A stretch of 11,250 bases of DNA from Bacteroidota bacterium (GCA_026702635.1 JAPPBZ010000162.1:1-11250); one strand, 5' to 3'. Positions 1 through 7,679 are shown, counted from the first letter of the stretch. Notes: a model not told the origin generated them from the sequence alone. A program made the numbers and translations.

Positions 1-1605
1 AAGACCTACAAAGTGTCCGGGGGACTTCATGGTGTTGGACTTTCCTGTGTGAATGCACTCTCGCATCGTTTAAAGGCAAGTGTATACAGAGATGGATACC
101 TGTGGGAGCAGTCCTATGAGTGCGGTCAGCCAGTCGCTGACATGAAAAAGGTTCGCCCCATGAAGTCAGACGAGACCACGGGGACCAGAATACGGTTCTG
201 GCCGGATAAGAGCATTTTTCTTGAATGTGATTTTCGGTTTGATACGATCAGTAAGCGCCTCCGCGAGCTTGCATACCTGAATGCCAAAGTAAAAATCAAC
301 CTGGAGGATCTTCGTCCAGGTCGACAGGATCGCGAAGAGTATTACTTTGAGGGAGGCCTGCGGGAGTTCGTAGAATACCTGGATGAGTCGCGCACACCGA
401 TCCATAATGAGGTTATCTGCTTTCGGGATGATGCGGGGACCGTTGAAATTGCCATGCGCTATAACTCGGGATTTTCCTCGAATGTGCTGTCATTTGTAAA
501 CAATATCCATACGCATGAAGGGGGCACGCACATTTCGGGATTCAGGACGGCATTGACCCGGACACTGAAGAGCAGTGCTGAGCGGAACAATCTGTTCAAG
601 AATTTTAAGGGAGACCTGACGGGAGATGATTTTCGTGAGGGGCTTACGGCAGTGCTTTCTGTAAAAGTGGCTGATCCCCAGTTCGAGGGGCAGACGAAGA
701 CGAAACTGGGCAATTCCGAGGTAATGGGGCAGGTGCAGAGTGTTGTGGGCGAAAAGTTGGATCACTGGCTGGAAGATCACCCCAAGGAGTTGAAGTTGAT
801 CGTAGACAAGGTAGTGATTGCAGCCACGGCTCGGCAAGCGGCCCGGCAGGCCCGTGCATTGGTTCAGCGAAAAAACGCATTTGCTTCCGGCGGACTGCCA
901 GGAAAGCTCGCTGACTGCTCTTCGCGGAAGCCGGAAGAGGGTGAGCTCTATTTGGTAGAAGGGGATTCAGCGGGTGGCTCCGCCAAACAGGCACGTGATC
1001 GGCACTTCCAAGCAATCCTGCCTCTAAGAGGCAAGATTCTCAATGTTGAAAAGGCCCGGTTGGATCGGGTGTTGGAGAACGAGGAGATCCGAAATATTAT
1101 CACGGCCCTGGGAACGGGGATTGCAATCTCCGAAGAGGATTTTGACCTTGAGAAGCTACGTTACCACAAGATCCTGCTCATGACGGATGCAGATATAGAT
1201 GGCGCGCATATTCGGACGCTTCTTTTAACCTTCTTCTATCGCCATCTTTGTCCTCTGATTGAGAGTGGGCGGGTCTTCATTGCACTGCCACCGCTCTACA
1301 AAGCGAAGCAGGGAAAAAAGGAGGAATACTGCTGGTCCGACGAAGCCCTCCGTAAAGCGGTAGAGAACATGCAGGAAAATGGCAGCGGCAAAGTGGTCAT
1401 CCAACGCTACAAGGGACTCGGGGAAATGAATCCAAGACAGCTGTGGGACACAACTATGGACCCCAAAATGCGTCAACTGAAGCGTGTGACGATTGAGGAT
1501 GCAGTACATGCTGATCGGATTTTCTCGACGCTGATGGGAGATCAGGTGGAGCCGCGCCGCCGGTTCATTGAGCGCAATGCACGCTACGCTACACTGGATG
1601 TATAG
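1..1605 (+). CDS. gyrB: DNA gyrase subunit B, C-terminal part (5' end outside window)
   Basis: This is the ATPase subunit of DNA gyrase, which with GyrA introduces negative supercoils. The reading frame is open from base 1, and the first codons encode the end of the GHKL ATP-binding domain (SGGLHGVG, about bases 16-39), so roughly the first 110 residues are missing. The transducer domain follows, with the QTK loop (GQTKTKLGN, near 688-714). The TOPRIM domain shows EGDSAGGSAKQARDR (958-1002), PLRGKILN (1021-1044) and the metal-binding TDADIDGAH (1183-1209). RYKGLGEMNP (1405-1434) and a C-terminal LMGDQVEPRRRFIERNA segment close the protein. The total length would be about 640 residues, which is the short GyrB form lacking the insert seen in E. 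coli. The C-terminus and QTKTKLGN loop favour GyrB over ParE, although a ParE paralogue cannot be fully excluded. A glycosyltransferase gene starts 6 bases downstream, suggesting co-transcription. Confidence 0.96.
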   Translation, partial: KTYKVSGGLHGVGLSCVNALSHRLKASVYRDGYLWEQSYECGQPVADMKKVRPMKSDETTGTRIRFWPDKSIFLECDFRFDTISKRLRELAYLNAKVKINLEDLRPGRQDREEYYFEGGLREFVEYLDESRTPIHNEVICFRDDAGTVEIAMRYNSGFSSNVLSFVNNIHTHEGGTHISGFRTALTRTLKSSAERNNLFKNFKGDLTGDDFREGLTAVLSVKVADPQFEGQTKTKLGNSEVMGQVQSVVGEKLDHWLEDHPKELKLIVDKVVIAATARQAARQARALVQRKNAFASGGLPGKLADCSSRKPEEGELYLVEGDSAGGSAKQARDRHFQAILPLRGKILNVEKARLDRVLENEEIRNIITALGTGIAISEEDFDLEKLRYHKILLMTDADIDGAHIRTLLLTFFYRHLCPLIESGRVFIALPPLYKAKQGKKEEYCWSDEALRKAVENMQENGSGKVVIQRYKGLGEMNPRQLWDTTMDPKMRQLKRVTIEDAVHADRIFSTLMGDQVEPRRRFIERNARYATLDV

Positions 1606-1611
1606 TCGCTC

Positions 1612-2556
1612 ATGTTGGATGTCGGCATTGTTGTTCCTGTCTATGAAGAGGTTGCCTCCATTGCACCTCTCGCCAATGAGATCCGACTCAGTTGTGAAGA
1701 GGCCGGATTGACCTTTGAGGTCTGGTTCATTGACGACGGTTCCCGTGACGACTCTTGGGCTGAAATCCTTCGTCAGCGCGATGCGGACGGACGTTTCAAT
1801 GGGATTCAGCTCCGACGCAACTATGGAAAGAGTGCGGCGCTTGCCGCCGGGTTTGAGCATGTAAGTGCACGCGTTGTGATCACAATGGATGCGGACCTGC
1901 AGGATGACCCCAGCGAAATTCCATCACTGGTGGCCGCGGTGGACGCAGGACAGGATCTGGTAAGTGGCTGGAAAAAAGCTCGAAAAGACCCTTGGACCAA
2001 AACCCTCCCCAGCCGCTTCTTCAATTTGGTCACCCGGATTGTGTCGGGGATTGCACTGCATGACTTTAACTGTGGCCTGAAAGCATACCGGCTCGAAGTC
2101 GTCAAATCAATGAAGATCTATGGGGAGATGCACCGGTATCTGCCACTGTTAGCCAAATGGGAGGGCTTTACCCGGATCGGTGAGCAGCAGGTAAATCATC
2201 GGAGTCGCCAGCATGGACGGTCTAAGTTCGGGTTCGAGCGTTATGTCCGAGGCTGTCTGGATCTCATGACGGTGATGTTTCTGACCCGTTTTGGTGCCCG
2301 TCCCATGCATTTTTTCGGGTCGATGGGGTTGTTGGCCTTTTTGGGGGGCTTTGTCATCAGTCTATGGATCACGATTGATAAGTTTGTTTACGATAACCCA
2401 GTGGGTGATCGCCCTTCCCTTTTGCTCGGAGTATTGCTCATTATGGTGGGAGTCCAGTTCATGTGCACAGGATTTTTGGGGGATCTCATTTTGCGCGGGC
2501 GCATGAAGGAAAGCCACCCGTACGAAATTGTTGAGGTAGTGGCAGGGTCTGATTGA
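1612..2556 (+). CDS. GtrB/DPM1-like family 2 glycosyltransferase with two C-terminal membrane helices
   Basis: This is a probable polyprenyl-phosphate sugar transferase (GT2 family). In this subfamily the enzyme loads glucose, mannose or a similar sugar from a nucleotide donor onto undecaprenyl phosphate at the inner membrane, for later use in cell-surface glycans. The 314-residue protein has a GT-A fold: IVVPVYEE at 6-13, DDGSRDDS at 41-48, the metal-binding DADLQDDP at 93-100, then HDFNCGLKAYR (150-160), HRYLP (174-178) and a GRSKFG stretch (202-207) typical of the family. Hydrophobic helices at about 232-255 and 268-292 anchor it in the membrane. The ATG lies 6 bases after the gyrB stop with no recognisable Shine-Dalgarno sequence, so translation may be coupled to gyrB. 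The sugar and acceptor cannot be told from the sequence. No flippase (GtrA) gene is adjacent. Confidence 0.93.
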   Translation: MLDVGIVVPVYEEVASIAPLANEIRLSCEEAGLTFEVWFIDDGSRDDSWAEILRQRDADGRFNGIQLRRNYGKSAALAAGFEHVSARVVITMDADLQDDPSEIPSLVAAVDAGQDLVSGWKKARKDPWTKTLPSRFFNLVTRIVSGIALHDFNCGLKAYRLEVVKSMKIYGEMHRYLPLLAKWEGFTRIGEQQVNHRSRQHGRSKFGFERYVRGCLDLMTVMFLTRFGARPMHFFGSMGLLAFLGGFVISLWITIDKFVYDNPVGDRPSLLLGVLLIMVGVQFMCTGFLGDLILRGRMKESHPYEIVEVVAGSD

Positions 2557-2566
2557 CCACAGAAAG
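2556..2566 (+). repeat. 11-base direct repeat, left copy
   Basis: The sequence ACCACAGAAAG begins at the last base of the glycosyltransferase stop codon and recurs exactly at 3873-3883. The two copies bracket the opposite-strand aminotransferase gene. Exact 11-base matches are expected by chance several times in a window of this size, so only the placement makes it notable. Confidence 0.4.
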
Positions 2567-2592
2567 GCATTGGCCAGCGCATTAAACACTGC

Positions 2593-2608
2593 CAGGATCA
2601 CAATCCTG
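2593..2608. terminator. Small hairpin between convergent genes, possible weak terminator
   Basis: CAGGAT and ATCCTG form a perfect 6-bp stem around the 4-base loop CACA. The hairpin lies in the 63-base gap where the glycosyltransferase and aminotransferase genes converge. There is no clear T-run on either side, so a terminator role is only suggested by position. The stem is short enough to occur by chance. Confidence 0.3.
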
Positions 2609-2619
2609 TTGTCAGCCGT

Positions 2620-3828
2620 CTATGTGCCATGTCCGGCATGTGCCTGACTAAGTGCACTGGAAATCACCTCCAAGGCCTCTTCCAGGACTTCTTCGGGGAT
2701 GTTGAGAGGGGGAGCGAGTCGAATGACGGTCCCAGAGTGGAGTGTCCAGCCCAGAAGCACTCCGTGATTCAGACATGTTTTCACGACCTGTTCAGCGATT
2801 GGCGAACTTGGCAGATCCAAACCAAGCATGGCCCCTCGGCCACGCAGATTTGCCATAGGTGCATGCTTGAGTTTCGACCGTATCCGCTCGCCCACCCATA
2901 CTGCACGCTCCGCCAATCTTTCGTCCAGCATCACCTGTAGCGCGGCACTGGCAGCTGCGCACGATACCGGATGACCACCAAAGGTTGTCACATGACTAAG
3001 TGGTGGATCGCGCCGAAGAGATTCCATCTTCTTCGTACTGGAGATAAAAGCACCTAGTGGCATTCCCCCTCCCATTGCCTTGGCCAGGGTCAAAATATCC
3101 GGCACAATCTCTTCGTGTTCAAATGCAAATGGATGACCGGTCCGGCAAAAACCGGTCTGGATTTCGTCCAGAATCAAGAGGGCTCCCACATCACTGCATC
3201 TAGTGCGCAAGGCCTTGAACCAGCCCGGCGGGGGGACTCGCATTCCACCTTCGCCCTGGATTGGTTCAGCAATTACACACGCAATCTGATCATCGACCGC
3301 TGTCAAGGCTTCAAAGTCCCCAAAGGGCAGGAAAGTGATTCCTGGTAGCAAGGGTCGAAATGGATCTTGGTAAATATTCCGTCCAGTAACGCTCAATGAG
3401 CCATGAGAGTCGCCATGGTACGAGTGCTCAAAAGCAACCATCCGGCTACGACCGGTGTACTTTTTGGCCAGCTTGAGGGCTCCTTCGTTCGCCTCGGTTC
3501 CCGACATAGTAAAGTAAACGCAGTCAAGCGAGGGTGGAAGTATATCGGCGAGTTGATTGGAAAACTGTACTTGTGGTGCCTGGATCAACTCGCCATAAAC
3601 CATGACATGGAGATGTTTTTCAAGTTGGTCTCGAATGGCCTCCAAGACCTTCGGGTGTCGATGTCCCAGGGAAGAGACGGCAATCCCGCTGATGAAGTCA
3701 ATCAGTCGGCGTCCGTTCGTCAGAAACAGGAACGGTCCCTCTGCCCGCTCCACTTCATAGCCGAGGGGGTGGTCACTGGTCCAAGCAAGGTGGGGAGCAA
3801 TATCCGCTTTCATTGGAGAGTCATCCAT
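2620..3828 (-). CDS. Class III PLP-dependent aminotransferase (acetylornithine/omega-aminotransferase family)
   Basis: This enzyme moves an amino group, usually from a terminal (omega) position, to 2-oxoglutarate or pyruvate using pyridoxal phosphate in the cytoplasm. The 402-residue protein carries the family landmarks in order: SGTEANE (109-115, phosphate binding), SYHG (136-139, ring stacking), LDEIQTG (220-226, Asp221 contacting the PLP nitrogen), LAKAMGGG (248-255, Lys250 forming the Schiff base), TTFGGHP (281-287) and an Arg370 (VIRLAPPL) that usually binds the substrate carboxylate. The length is normal. It resembles the broad 'aspartate aminotransferase family' proteins of Bacteroidota, but ArgD, ornithine, GABA or diaminobutyrate activity cannot be separated by eye. 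No arginine-biosynthesis gene is adjacent. The first ATG is used here, but Met6 (start at 3813) is equally possible because neither has a good ribosome binding site. The gene points against both neighbours. Confidence 0.93.
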   Translation of the reverse strand: MDDSPMKADIAPHLAWTSDHPLGYEVERAEGPFLFLTNGRRLIDFISGIAVSSLGHRHPKVLEAIRDQLEKHLHVMVYGELIQAPQVQFSNQLADILPPSLDCVYFTMSGTEANEGALKLAKKYTGRSRMVAFEHSYHGDSHGSLSVTGRNIYQDPFRPLLPGITFLPFGDFEALTAVDDQIACVIAEPIQGEGGMRVPPPGWFKALRTRCSDVGALLILDEIQTGFCRTGHPFAFEHEEIVPDILTLAKAMGGGMPLGAFISSTKKMESLRRDPPLSHVTTFGGHPVSCAAASAALQVMLDERLAERAVWVGERIRSKLKHAPMANLRGRGAMLGLDLPSSPIAEQVVKTCLNHGVLLGWTLHSGTVIRLAPPLNIPEEVLEEALEVISSALSQAHAGHGT

Positions 3829-3888
3829 TCCACACGAACAGGTGAATATAGCTGGGGTTCAAGGTAAACGCTACCACAGAAAGAACGC
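3829..3888. promoter_or_regulatory. Divergent promoter region between aminotransferase and SDR genes
   Basis: These 60 bases separate two divergent starts and should hold at least the aminotransferase promoter. The only A+T-rich core is GAATATAGC at 3844-3852, which reads TATATTC on the minus strand and could serve as a -10-like element in either direction. I see no convincing -35 partner. If the SDR gene is read through from an upstream unit it would need no promoter here. Confidence 0.3.
3873..3883 (+). repeat. 11-base direct repeat, right copy
   Basis: This is the second exact copy of ACCACAGAAAG, ending 5 bases before the SDR start codon. The AGAAAG part is also the only purine-rich stretch that could act as a weak ribosome binding site for the SDR gene, which is an alternative reason for its presence. 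Confidence 0.4.
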
Positions 3889-4596
3889 ATGAATCTACGT
3901 AATAAAATCGCCGTTGTGACCGGTGCCAGCAGTGGACTCGGAAGCGAGTTTGCCCGGCATCTGGGGAGTCATGGCAGTAGAGTGTATGGACTTGCACGCA
4001 GGTTGAACCGTCTGAAATCGCTGGAGGCAGAAATAGGTTCAGAATTCAGGCCTGTCGAATGTGATGTGACGGATGAAGCCTCGGTGAGAGATGCGTTTTC
4101 AGGGTTGGATCGTGTAGATATTCTAATCAATAATGCAGGACTTGGACGTTTTGCACCGATTGATGTCCAGTCGCAAGAGGATTGGACGATTCAAATGGAT
4201 ACGAACTTGACGGGCGTGTATCTTTGTACACGTGCGGCAGTTCCACTCATGAAGGCGCAGAATCAGCAGACAGGATTTGGAGGGCATATTGTTAATATTG
4301 CATCGGTTGCCGGCTTGGTTGGAAACGCAAATTTGAGTGCATACAATGCGACAAAATTCGGTCTCCGTGGCTTTAGTGAGGCAACGATGAAGGAACTGCG
4401 CGGCGATGGCATCAAAGTCACCTCTATCTGCCCGGGCAGTGTAGCGACGGAATTTGGTCGTGTTGCAGGCTCTTCAGGTGCGCCGAACCCCATGCAACCG
4501 GAGGATATTGCGTCCACTGTGATTCACGTCCTTCAATCGCCGGACAATTATTTGATTTCCGAGGTCGTCATGCGACCTCTTCGACCACGCGGATAA
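3889..4596 (+). CDS. Classical SDR-family NAD(P)-dependent oxidoreductase
   Basis: This is a soluble short-chain dehydrogenase/reductase that interconverts a carbonyl and an alcohol using a nicotinamide cofactor. The 235-residue protein has every classical SDR motif: TGASSGLG at 11-18 (cofactor loop), CDV at 58-60, NNAG at 81-84, the catalytic set Asn106, Ser139, Tyr152 and Lys156 (YNATK), and PG at 182-183. Arg37-Arg38 after the second beta strand suggest a preference for NADP(H). The C-terminus (ISEVVMRPLRP) matches YdfG/sepiapterin-reductase-like members. The substrate is unknown. The stop codon lies 2 bases before the TRAP binding-protein start, so the two are almost certainly co-transcribed, which hints that the enzyme acts on the imported compound or a derivative of it. 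The start ATG has only a weak AGAAAG upstream. Confidence 0.94.
   Translation: MNLRNKIAVVTGASSGLGSEFARHLGSHGSRVYGLARRLNRLKSLEAEIGSEFRPVECDVTDEASVRDAFSGLDRVDILINNAGLGRFAPIDVQSQEDWTIQMDTNLTGVYLCTRAAVPLMKAQNQQTGFGGHIVNIASVAGLVGNANLSAYNATKFGLRGFSEATMKELRGDGIKVTSICPGSVATEFGRVAGSSGAPNPMQPEDIASTVIHVLQSPDNYLISEVVMRPLRPRG
4561..4579 (+). promoter_or_regulatory. GC-rich hairpin at the SDR 3' end, just before dctP
   Basis: GAGGTCG and CGACCTC form a perfect 7-bp stem with the loop TCATG. It sits inside the last codons of the SDR gene and ends 19 bases before the dctP start codon. No T-run follows, so it is unlikely to be a terminator. A role in mRNA processing or stability, or in setting dctP translation, would fit a binding protein needed in excess, but this is inference. 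Confidence 0.4.
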
Positions 4597-4598
4597 CC

Positions 4599-5714
4599 AT
4601 GAAACGTAGACATTTTATCAGATCCACTGCTCTTGGTGCTGCAGCAGGGACGGTTCTCGCTGGATGCGGCACCCAGAGTGCCGACTCTCCCGCTGTTCAA
4701 TCAAGTACCCCAACCCTTCGATGGCGACTTGCATCTAGTTTTGCCCGTTCTCTGGATACGATTTACGGTGCCGCCGAAGTGATGAGTAATCGTGTCAGTC
4801 AGTTGACCGATGGGCGATTTACTATTCGTGTTTATCCTGCTGGAGAAGTGGTTCCTGCGTTTGAAGTCCTTGATTCTGTACAGAAGGGTACTGTACAAAT
4901 GGGACACTCGGCCGGGTACTACTATATCGGCAAGAATCCGGCATTTGCTTTTGAAACCACGATCCCTTTCGGTTTAACAGCTCGTCAATACAATAGCTGG
5001 GTTTATGAAGGCGGTGGACAGGAGATTCTCAGAGAGTTGTTCGCAGATTATGGAGTTCTGAATTATCCAGGAGGGAATACCGGAGCACAGATGGGCGGCT
5101 GGTTCAATCGGGAGATCAACAATCTACTGGACTTAAGTGGCCTTTCCATGCGGATCCCCGGCCTGGGCGGGCGGGTGATGGATCAGTTGGGAGTAACTGT
5201 CCAACAGATTCCCGGAGGGGAAATCTATCCCGCACTGGAGCGCGGTGCGATTGATGCTGCGGAATGGGTTGGTCCTTATGATGATGAAAAGCTCGGATTT
5301 AATCAGGTGGCACGCTACTACTACTATCCAGGATGGTGGGAGCCGTCTGCAAACCTTTCTTTCTTTGTCAACCAACAGTCAATTCAGGAGCTTCCATCAG
5401 CATACCAGGCGGCTCTGGAGGTTGCGATGGCCGAAGCGAATCAGTATATGCTTGCAAGGTACGATGCCCTGAACCCACCTGCCTTTCGGCGGATTGTAAA
5501 CTCTGATGTGGAATTGCGCTCGTTTCCCAGAGATGTCATGGATGCAGCATACACGGTTTCGCAGGATCTTTTGCAGGACGAGCGAGAAGACCCAGGCTTT
5601 GCACGTGTACACGATTCTTTTCTTACGTGGCGCCGTGATTCTGATGAGTGGATTCGCACCGCGGAATACGAGATGCTTTCATACATGAATAGCCACGGAG
5701 AAGCCGGGGCGTAA
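4599..5714 (+). CDS. dctP: TRAP transporter solute-binding protein, TakP-like Tat lipoprotein
   Basis: This is the extracytoplasmic binding protein of a TRAP transporter, which delivers an organic acid to the DctQM membrane pair for Na+-driven uptake. The 371-residue protein starts with a twin-arginine signal (RRHFIRS, 3-9), a hydrophobic stretch, and the lipobox LAGC (20-23), so Cys23 is the predicted lipidated residue. The DctP fold follows, with the conserved carboxylate-binding Arg185 in MRIPGLGG (184-191) and the segment AAEWVGPYDDEKLGF (220-234) characteristic of the TakP/lactate-binding branch. In that branch the Glu-Trp pair (here 222-223) helps hold a metal ion next to a 2-oxo or 2-hydroxy acid. 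YYYYPGWWE (240-248) is also typical. The likely ligand is therefore a 2-oxo acid or lactate, not a C4-dicarboxylate or sialic acid. The gene follows the SDR gene by 2 bases without a Shine-Dalgarno sequence, and meets dctM tail-to-tail. Confidence 0.94.
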   Translation: MKRRHFIRSTALGAAAGTVLAGCGTQSADSPAVQSSTPTLRWRLASSFARSLDTIYGAAEVMSNRVSQLTDGRFTIRVYPAGEVVPAFEVLDSVQKGTVQMGHSAGYYYIGKNPAFAFETTIPFGLTARQYNSWVYEGGGQEILRELFADYGVLNYPGGNTGAQMGGWFNREINNLLDLSGLSMRIPGLGGRVMDQLGVTVQQIPGGEIYPALERGAIDAAEWVGPYDDEKLGFNQVARYYYYPGWWEPSANLSFFVNQQSIQELPSAYQAALEVAMAEANQYMLARYDALNPPAFRRIVNSDVELRSFPRDVMDAAYTVSQDLLQDEREDPGFARVHDSFLTWRRDSDEWIRTAEYEMLSYMNSHGEAGA

Positions 5715-5719
5715 GTGGA

Positions 5720-7066
5720 TCAGAGTGCCCAGAGAACCAGGCCGGGGAACAGGATCAGCAGGATCAGTCCCAGTACTTGGATTCCGATGAAGGGGATCGC
5801 TCCCCGGTAAATCGCTTCGGTCTTCATTTCTAGTGGTGCGACGCCCCGAAGATAGAAGAGCGCGAACCCAAACGGTGGGGTTAGGAAAGAGGTCTGCAGG
5901 TTCATGCCGACCATGACACCAAACCAGACTAAAGCCGTGCTTTCGGGCACGCCAAGCATCGGGCTCAAGAGATGAGCGGCAGGCAATACCAACAGTGGAA
6001 TGATGATGAACGCAATCTCAAAGAAATCAATGAAGAATCCCAGGATAAAGATGGCGAGATTGGCAAGAAGGAGGAAGCCAATGACTCCTCCGGGAAGATT
6101 AATCAGGAGATCTTCAATCCAGATTCCACCGTCGAGTCCTCTAAAGATGAGCGCGAATGCGGTTGAAGCAATTAAAAGCATCATTACCATGGCGGTAAGT
6201 TTTGCTGTCTCTTCCATGGTCTGCATCAAGGCCTTTTTATTCAGACGCCCATTGAGCGCTGCCAGAATAATTGCCCCAACAGCTCCCAAAGCACCGGACT
6301 CCGTTGGTGTCGCGATCCCGGCAAAAATGCTTCCCAGCACAATAAAGATGAGCAGCAGGGGTGGAAGCATGACCAGGAATATTTTTCGTAGCAGCTCTCC
6401 GTGCTCCTCTTCACGCACTGTCTTCGGGATTGCGGGTGCCGCAGACGGTTTTATCATAGCAACTCCTGTTGCATACAACGCATAGAGCATCGCGAGGAGA
6501 ACGCCGGGAACCAGGGCTCCGATAAAGAGATCACCAACAGAGACTCCCAGTTGATCGGCAAGAACGACCAAGACGACGCTGGGAGGAATGATTTGCCCCA
6601 GCGTTCCCGTTGCCGTAATCACACCGGCGGAGAGCTCTTTTGAATACCCGTTATTGAGCATGACGGGAAGAGCAATCATGCCCATGGCAACCACGCTCGC
6701 ACCAACAATGCCCGTTGCAGCGGCAAGGAGTACCCCAACGAATATAACTGCGAATGCCAGTCCCCCACGTACAGGACCAAAGAGCAGACCAATTGTATGC
6801 AATAGATCCCGTGCAAGATGACTCTTTTCCAGCATCGTTCCCATGAAGATGAAAAAGGGGACAGCCAAAAGCGTGTAATTTGACATGATGCCAAATAATC
6901 GATCCGGCAATGCCAGCATCAAATGCCAGTCAAAGTAGCCGATGCTGACCCCGATTACGGCAAAAATGAGAGATACACCTCCAAGAGCAAAGGCGACTGG
7001 ATAGCCCGAGAAAATCAGAATCAATGCCACCGCAAACATGAGCGGTGCCAGCCATTCAAATCCCAT
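5720..7066 (-). CDS. dctM: TRAP transporter large permease subunit (DctM, mannitol/chloroaromatic-type)
   Basis: This is the large integral membrane subunit that forms the substrate and Na+ pathway of a TRAP transporter. The 448-residue protein is hydrophobic almost throughout, with about a dozen membrane helices and a short hydrophilic break at about 205-228. DctM landmarks are TATGTLGQIIPPS (151-163), GIATPTESGALGAVGA (250-265) and GMNLQTSFLTPPFGF (387-401). The acidic helix FFIDFFEIAF (344-353) is typical of the large permeases annotated as mannitol/chloroaromatic or 2-oxo-acid type. Its start codon overlaps the end of dctQ by 11 bases, so translation is probably coupled; AAGGA lies very close (2 bases) to the ATG. 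The stop codon is 5 bases from the dctP stop on the other strand, leaving no room for separate terminators. Confidence 0.95.
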   Translation of the reverse strand: MGFEWLAPLMFAVALILIFSGYPVAFALGGVSLIFAVIGVSIGYFDWHLMLALPDRLFGIMSNYTLLAVPFFIFMGTMLEKSHLARDLLHTIGLLFGPVRGGLAFAVIFVGVLLAAATGIVGASVVAMGMIALPVMLNNGYSKELSAGVITATGTLGQIIPPSVVLVVLADQLGVSVGDLFIGALVPGVLLAMLYALYATGVAMIKPSAAPAIPKTVREEEHGELLRKIFLVMLPPLLLIFIVLGSIFAGIATPTESGALGAVGAIILAALNGRLNKKALMQTMEETAKLTAMVMMLLIASTAFALIFRGLDGGIWIEDLLINLPGGVIGFLLLANLAIFILGFFIDFFEIAFIIIPLLVLPAAHLLSPMLGVPESTALVWFGVMVGMNLQTSFLTPPFGFALFYLRGVAPLEMKTEAIYRGAIPFIGIQVLGLILLILFPGLVLWAL

Positions 7067-7679
7067 TTTCCTTGATTTGATGGTTCAGTTCAGGGGGGTG
7101 AAACAGGTACAAAGCTTCGCGTGCAGCAAAGGCCAACCCTTGTGCCATCAACAGTATGAACGCAAGGGGGATGATCGTCAGTAGCGGGTAACGAGGTAAT
7201 CCACCAGGATCGGGAGATCCTTCCAGCCGGGCCCAGGAATCCGTCACTGCTGGCCACGAAGTTCCGATCATGAGTGCACAGAAGGGGAGGAGAAAGATCA
7301 ACGTGCCCAATACGTTGGTCCAGGCTTTAGCACGCCTGGAGAGGCGGTTATAGAATATGTCAACCCGCACATGGGCACCGGCCTTCAGTGCATGGGCAGC
7401 CCCCATTAGGAAGATCAGGCTGAAGAAATACCACTGGATTTCAATAAAAGTATTTGAGCTTCCCTGCCTTGCGACTTCACCGATCCAGTGTAAGACTCTT
7501 TTAAACGTACTGGCATCTGACGGGTCAATGTGTGCCCAGCCGGCCAGCGATCGCACGATCGCATTGTAAGCGCCCGCGATGACCATGAGGAGGGTACAAT
7601 ACCAGGTCATCTTTCCGAAGAAGTCGGACACTTTCTCAATACGAGAGGCAGAAGCCGAAATGACTTCATCAAGAATCAT
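7056..7679 (-). CDS. dctQ: TRAP transporter small permease subunit (DctQ)
   Basis: This is the small four-helix membrane subunit that pairs with DctM in a TRAP transporter. The 207-residue protein has hydrophobic segments at about 27-44, 84-98, 123-140 and 165-186. The family signature EIQWYFFSLIFLMGAAHAL (80-98) leads into HVRVDIFY (103-110), which matches the TakQ/YiaM-type small subunits. The region between the first two helices (about 46-80) is longer than in minimal DctQ proteins but usual for this branch. The ATG is preceded by a weak AGG and opens the dctQM unit. The dctP gene of the same presumed system is not in this operon but on the opposite strand beyond dctM. Confidence 0.92.
   Translation of the reverse strand: MILDEVISASASRIEKVSDFFGKMTWYCTLLMVIAGAYNAIVRSLAGWAHIDPSDASTFKRVLHWIGEVARQGSSNTFIEIQWYFFSLIFLMGAAHALKAGAHVRVDIFYNRLSRRAKAWTNVLGTLIFLLPFCALMIGTSWPAVTDSWARLEGSPDPGGLPRYPLLTIIPLAFILLMAQGLAFAAREALYLFHPPELNHQIKENGI

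Noticed and set aside
1225..1860. Open frame of 211 codons on the minus strand across the gyrB-glycosyltransferase junction
   Set aside because: It lies opposite two well-supported genes, has no recognisable domain, and its composition is that of an antisense shadow.
3403..3867. Open frame of 154 codons on the plus strand opposite the aminotransferase start
   Set aside because: It is antisense to conserved PLP-enzyme motifs and shows no protein-family features of its own.
6000..6485. Open frame of 161 codons on the plus strand opposite dctM
   Set aside because: It is rich in Ser/Pro/Arg/Ile, as expected from the complement of a hydrophobic membrane-protein gene; no motif was seen.
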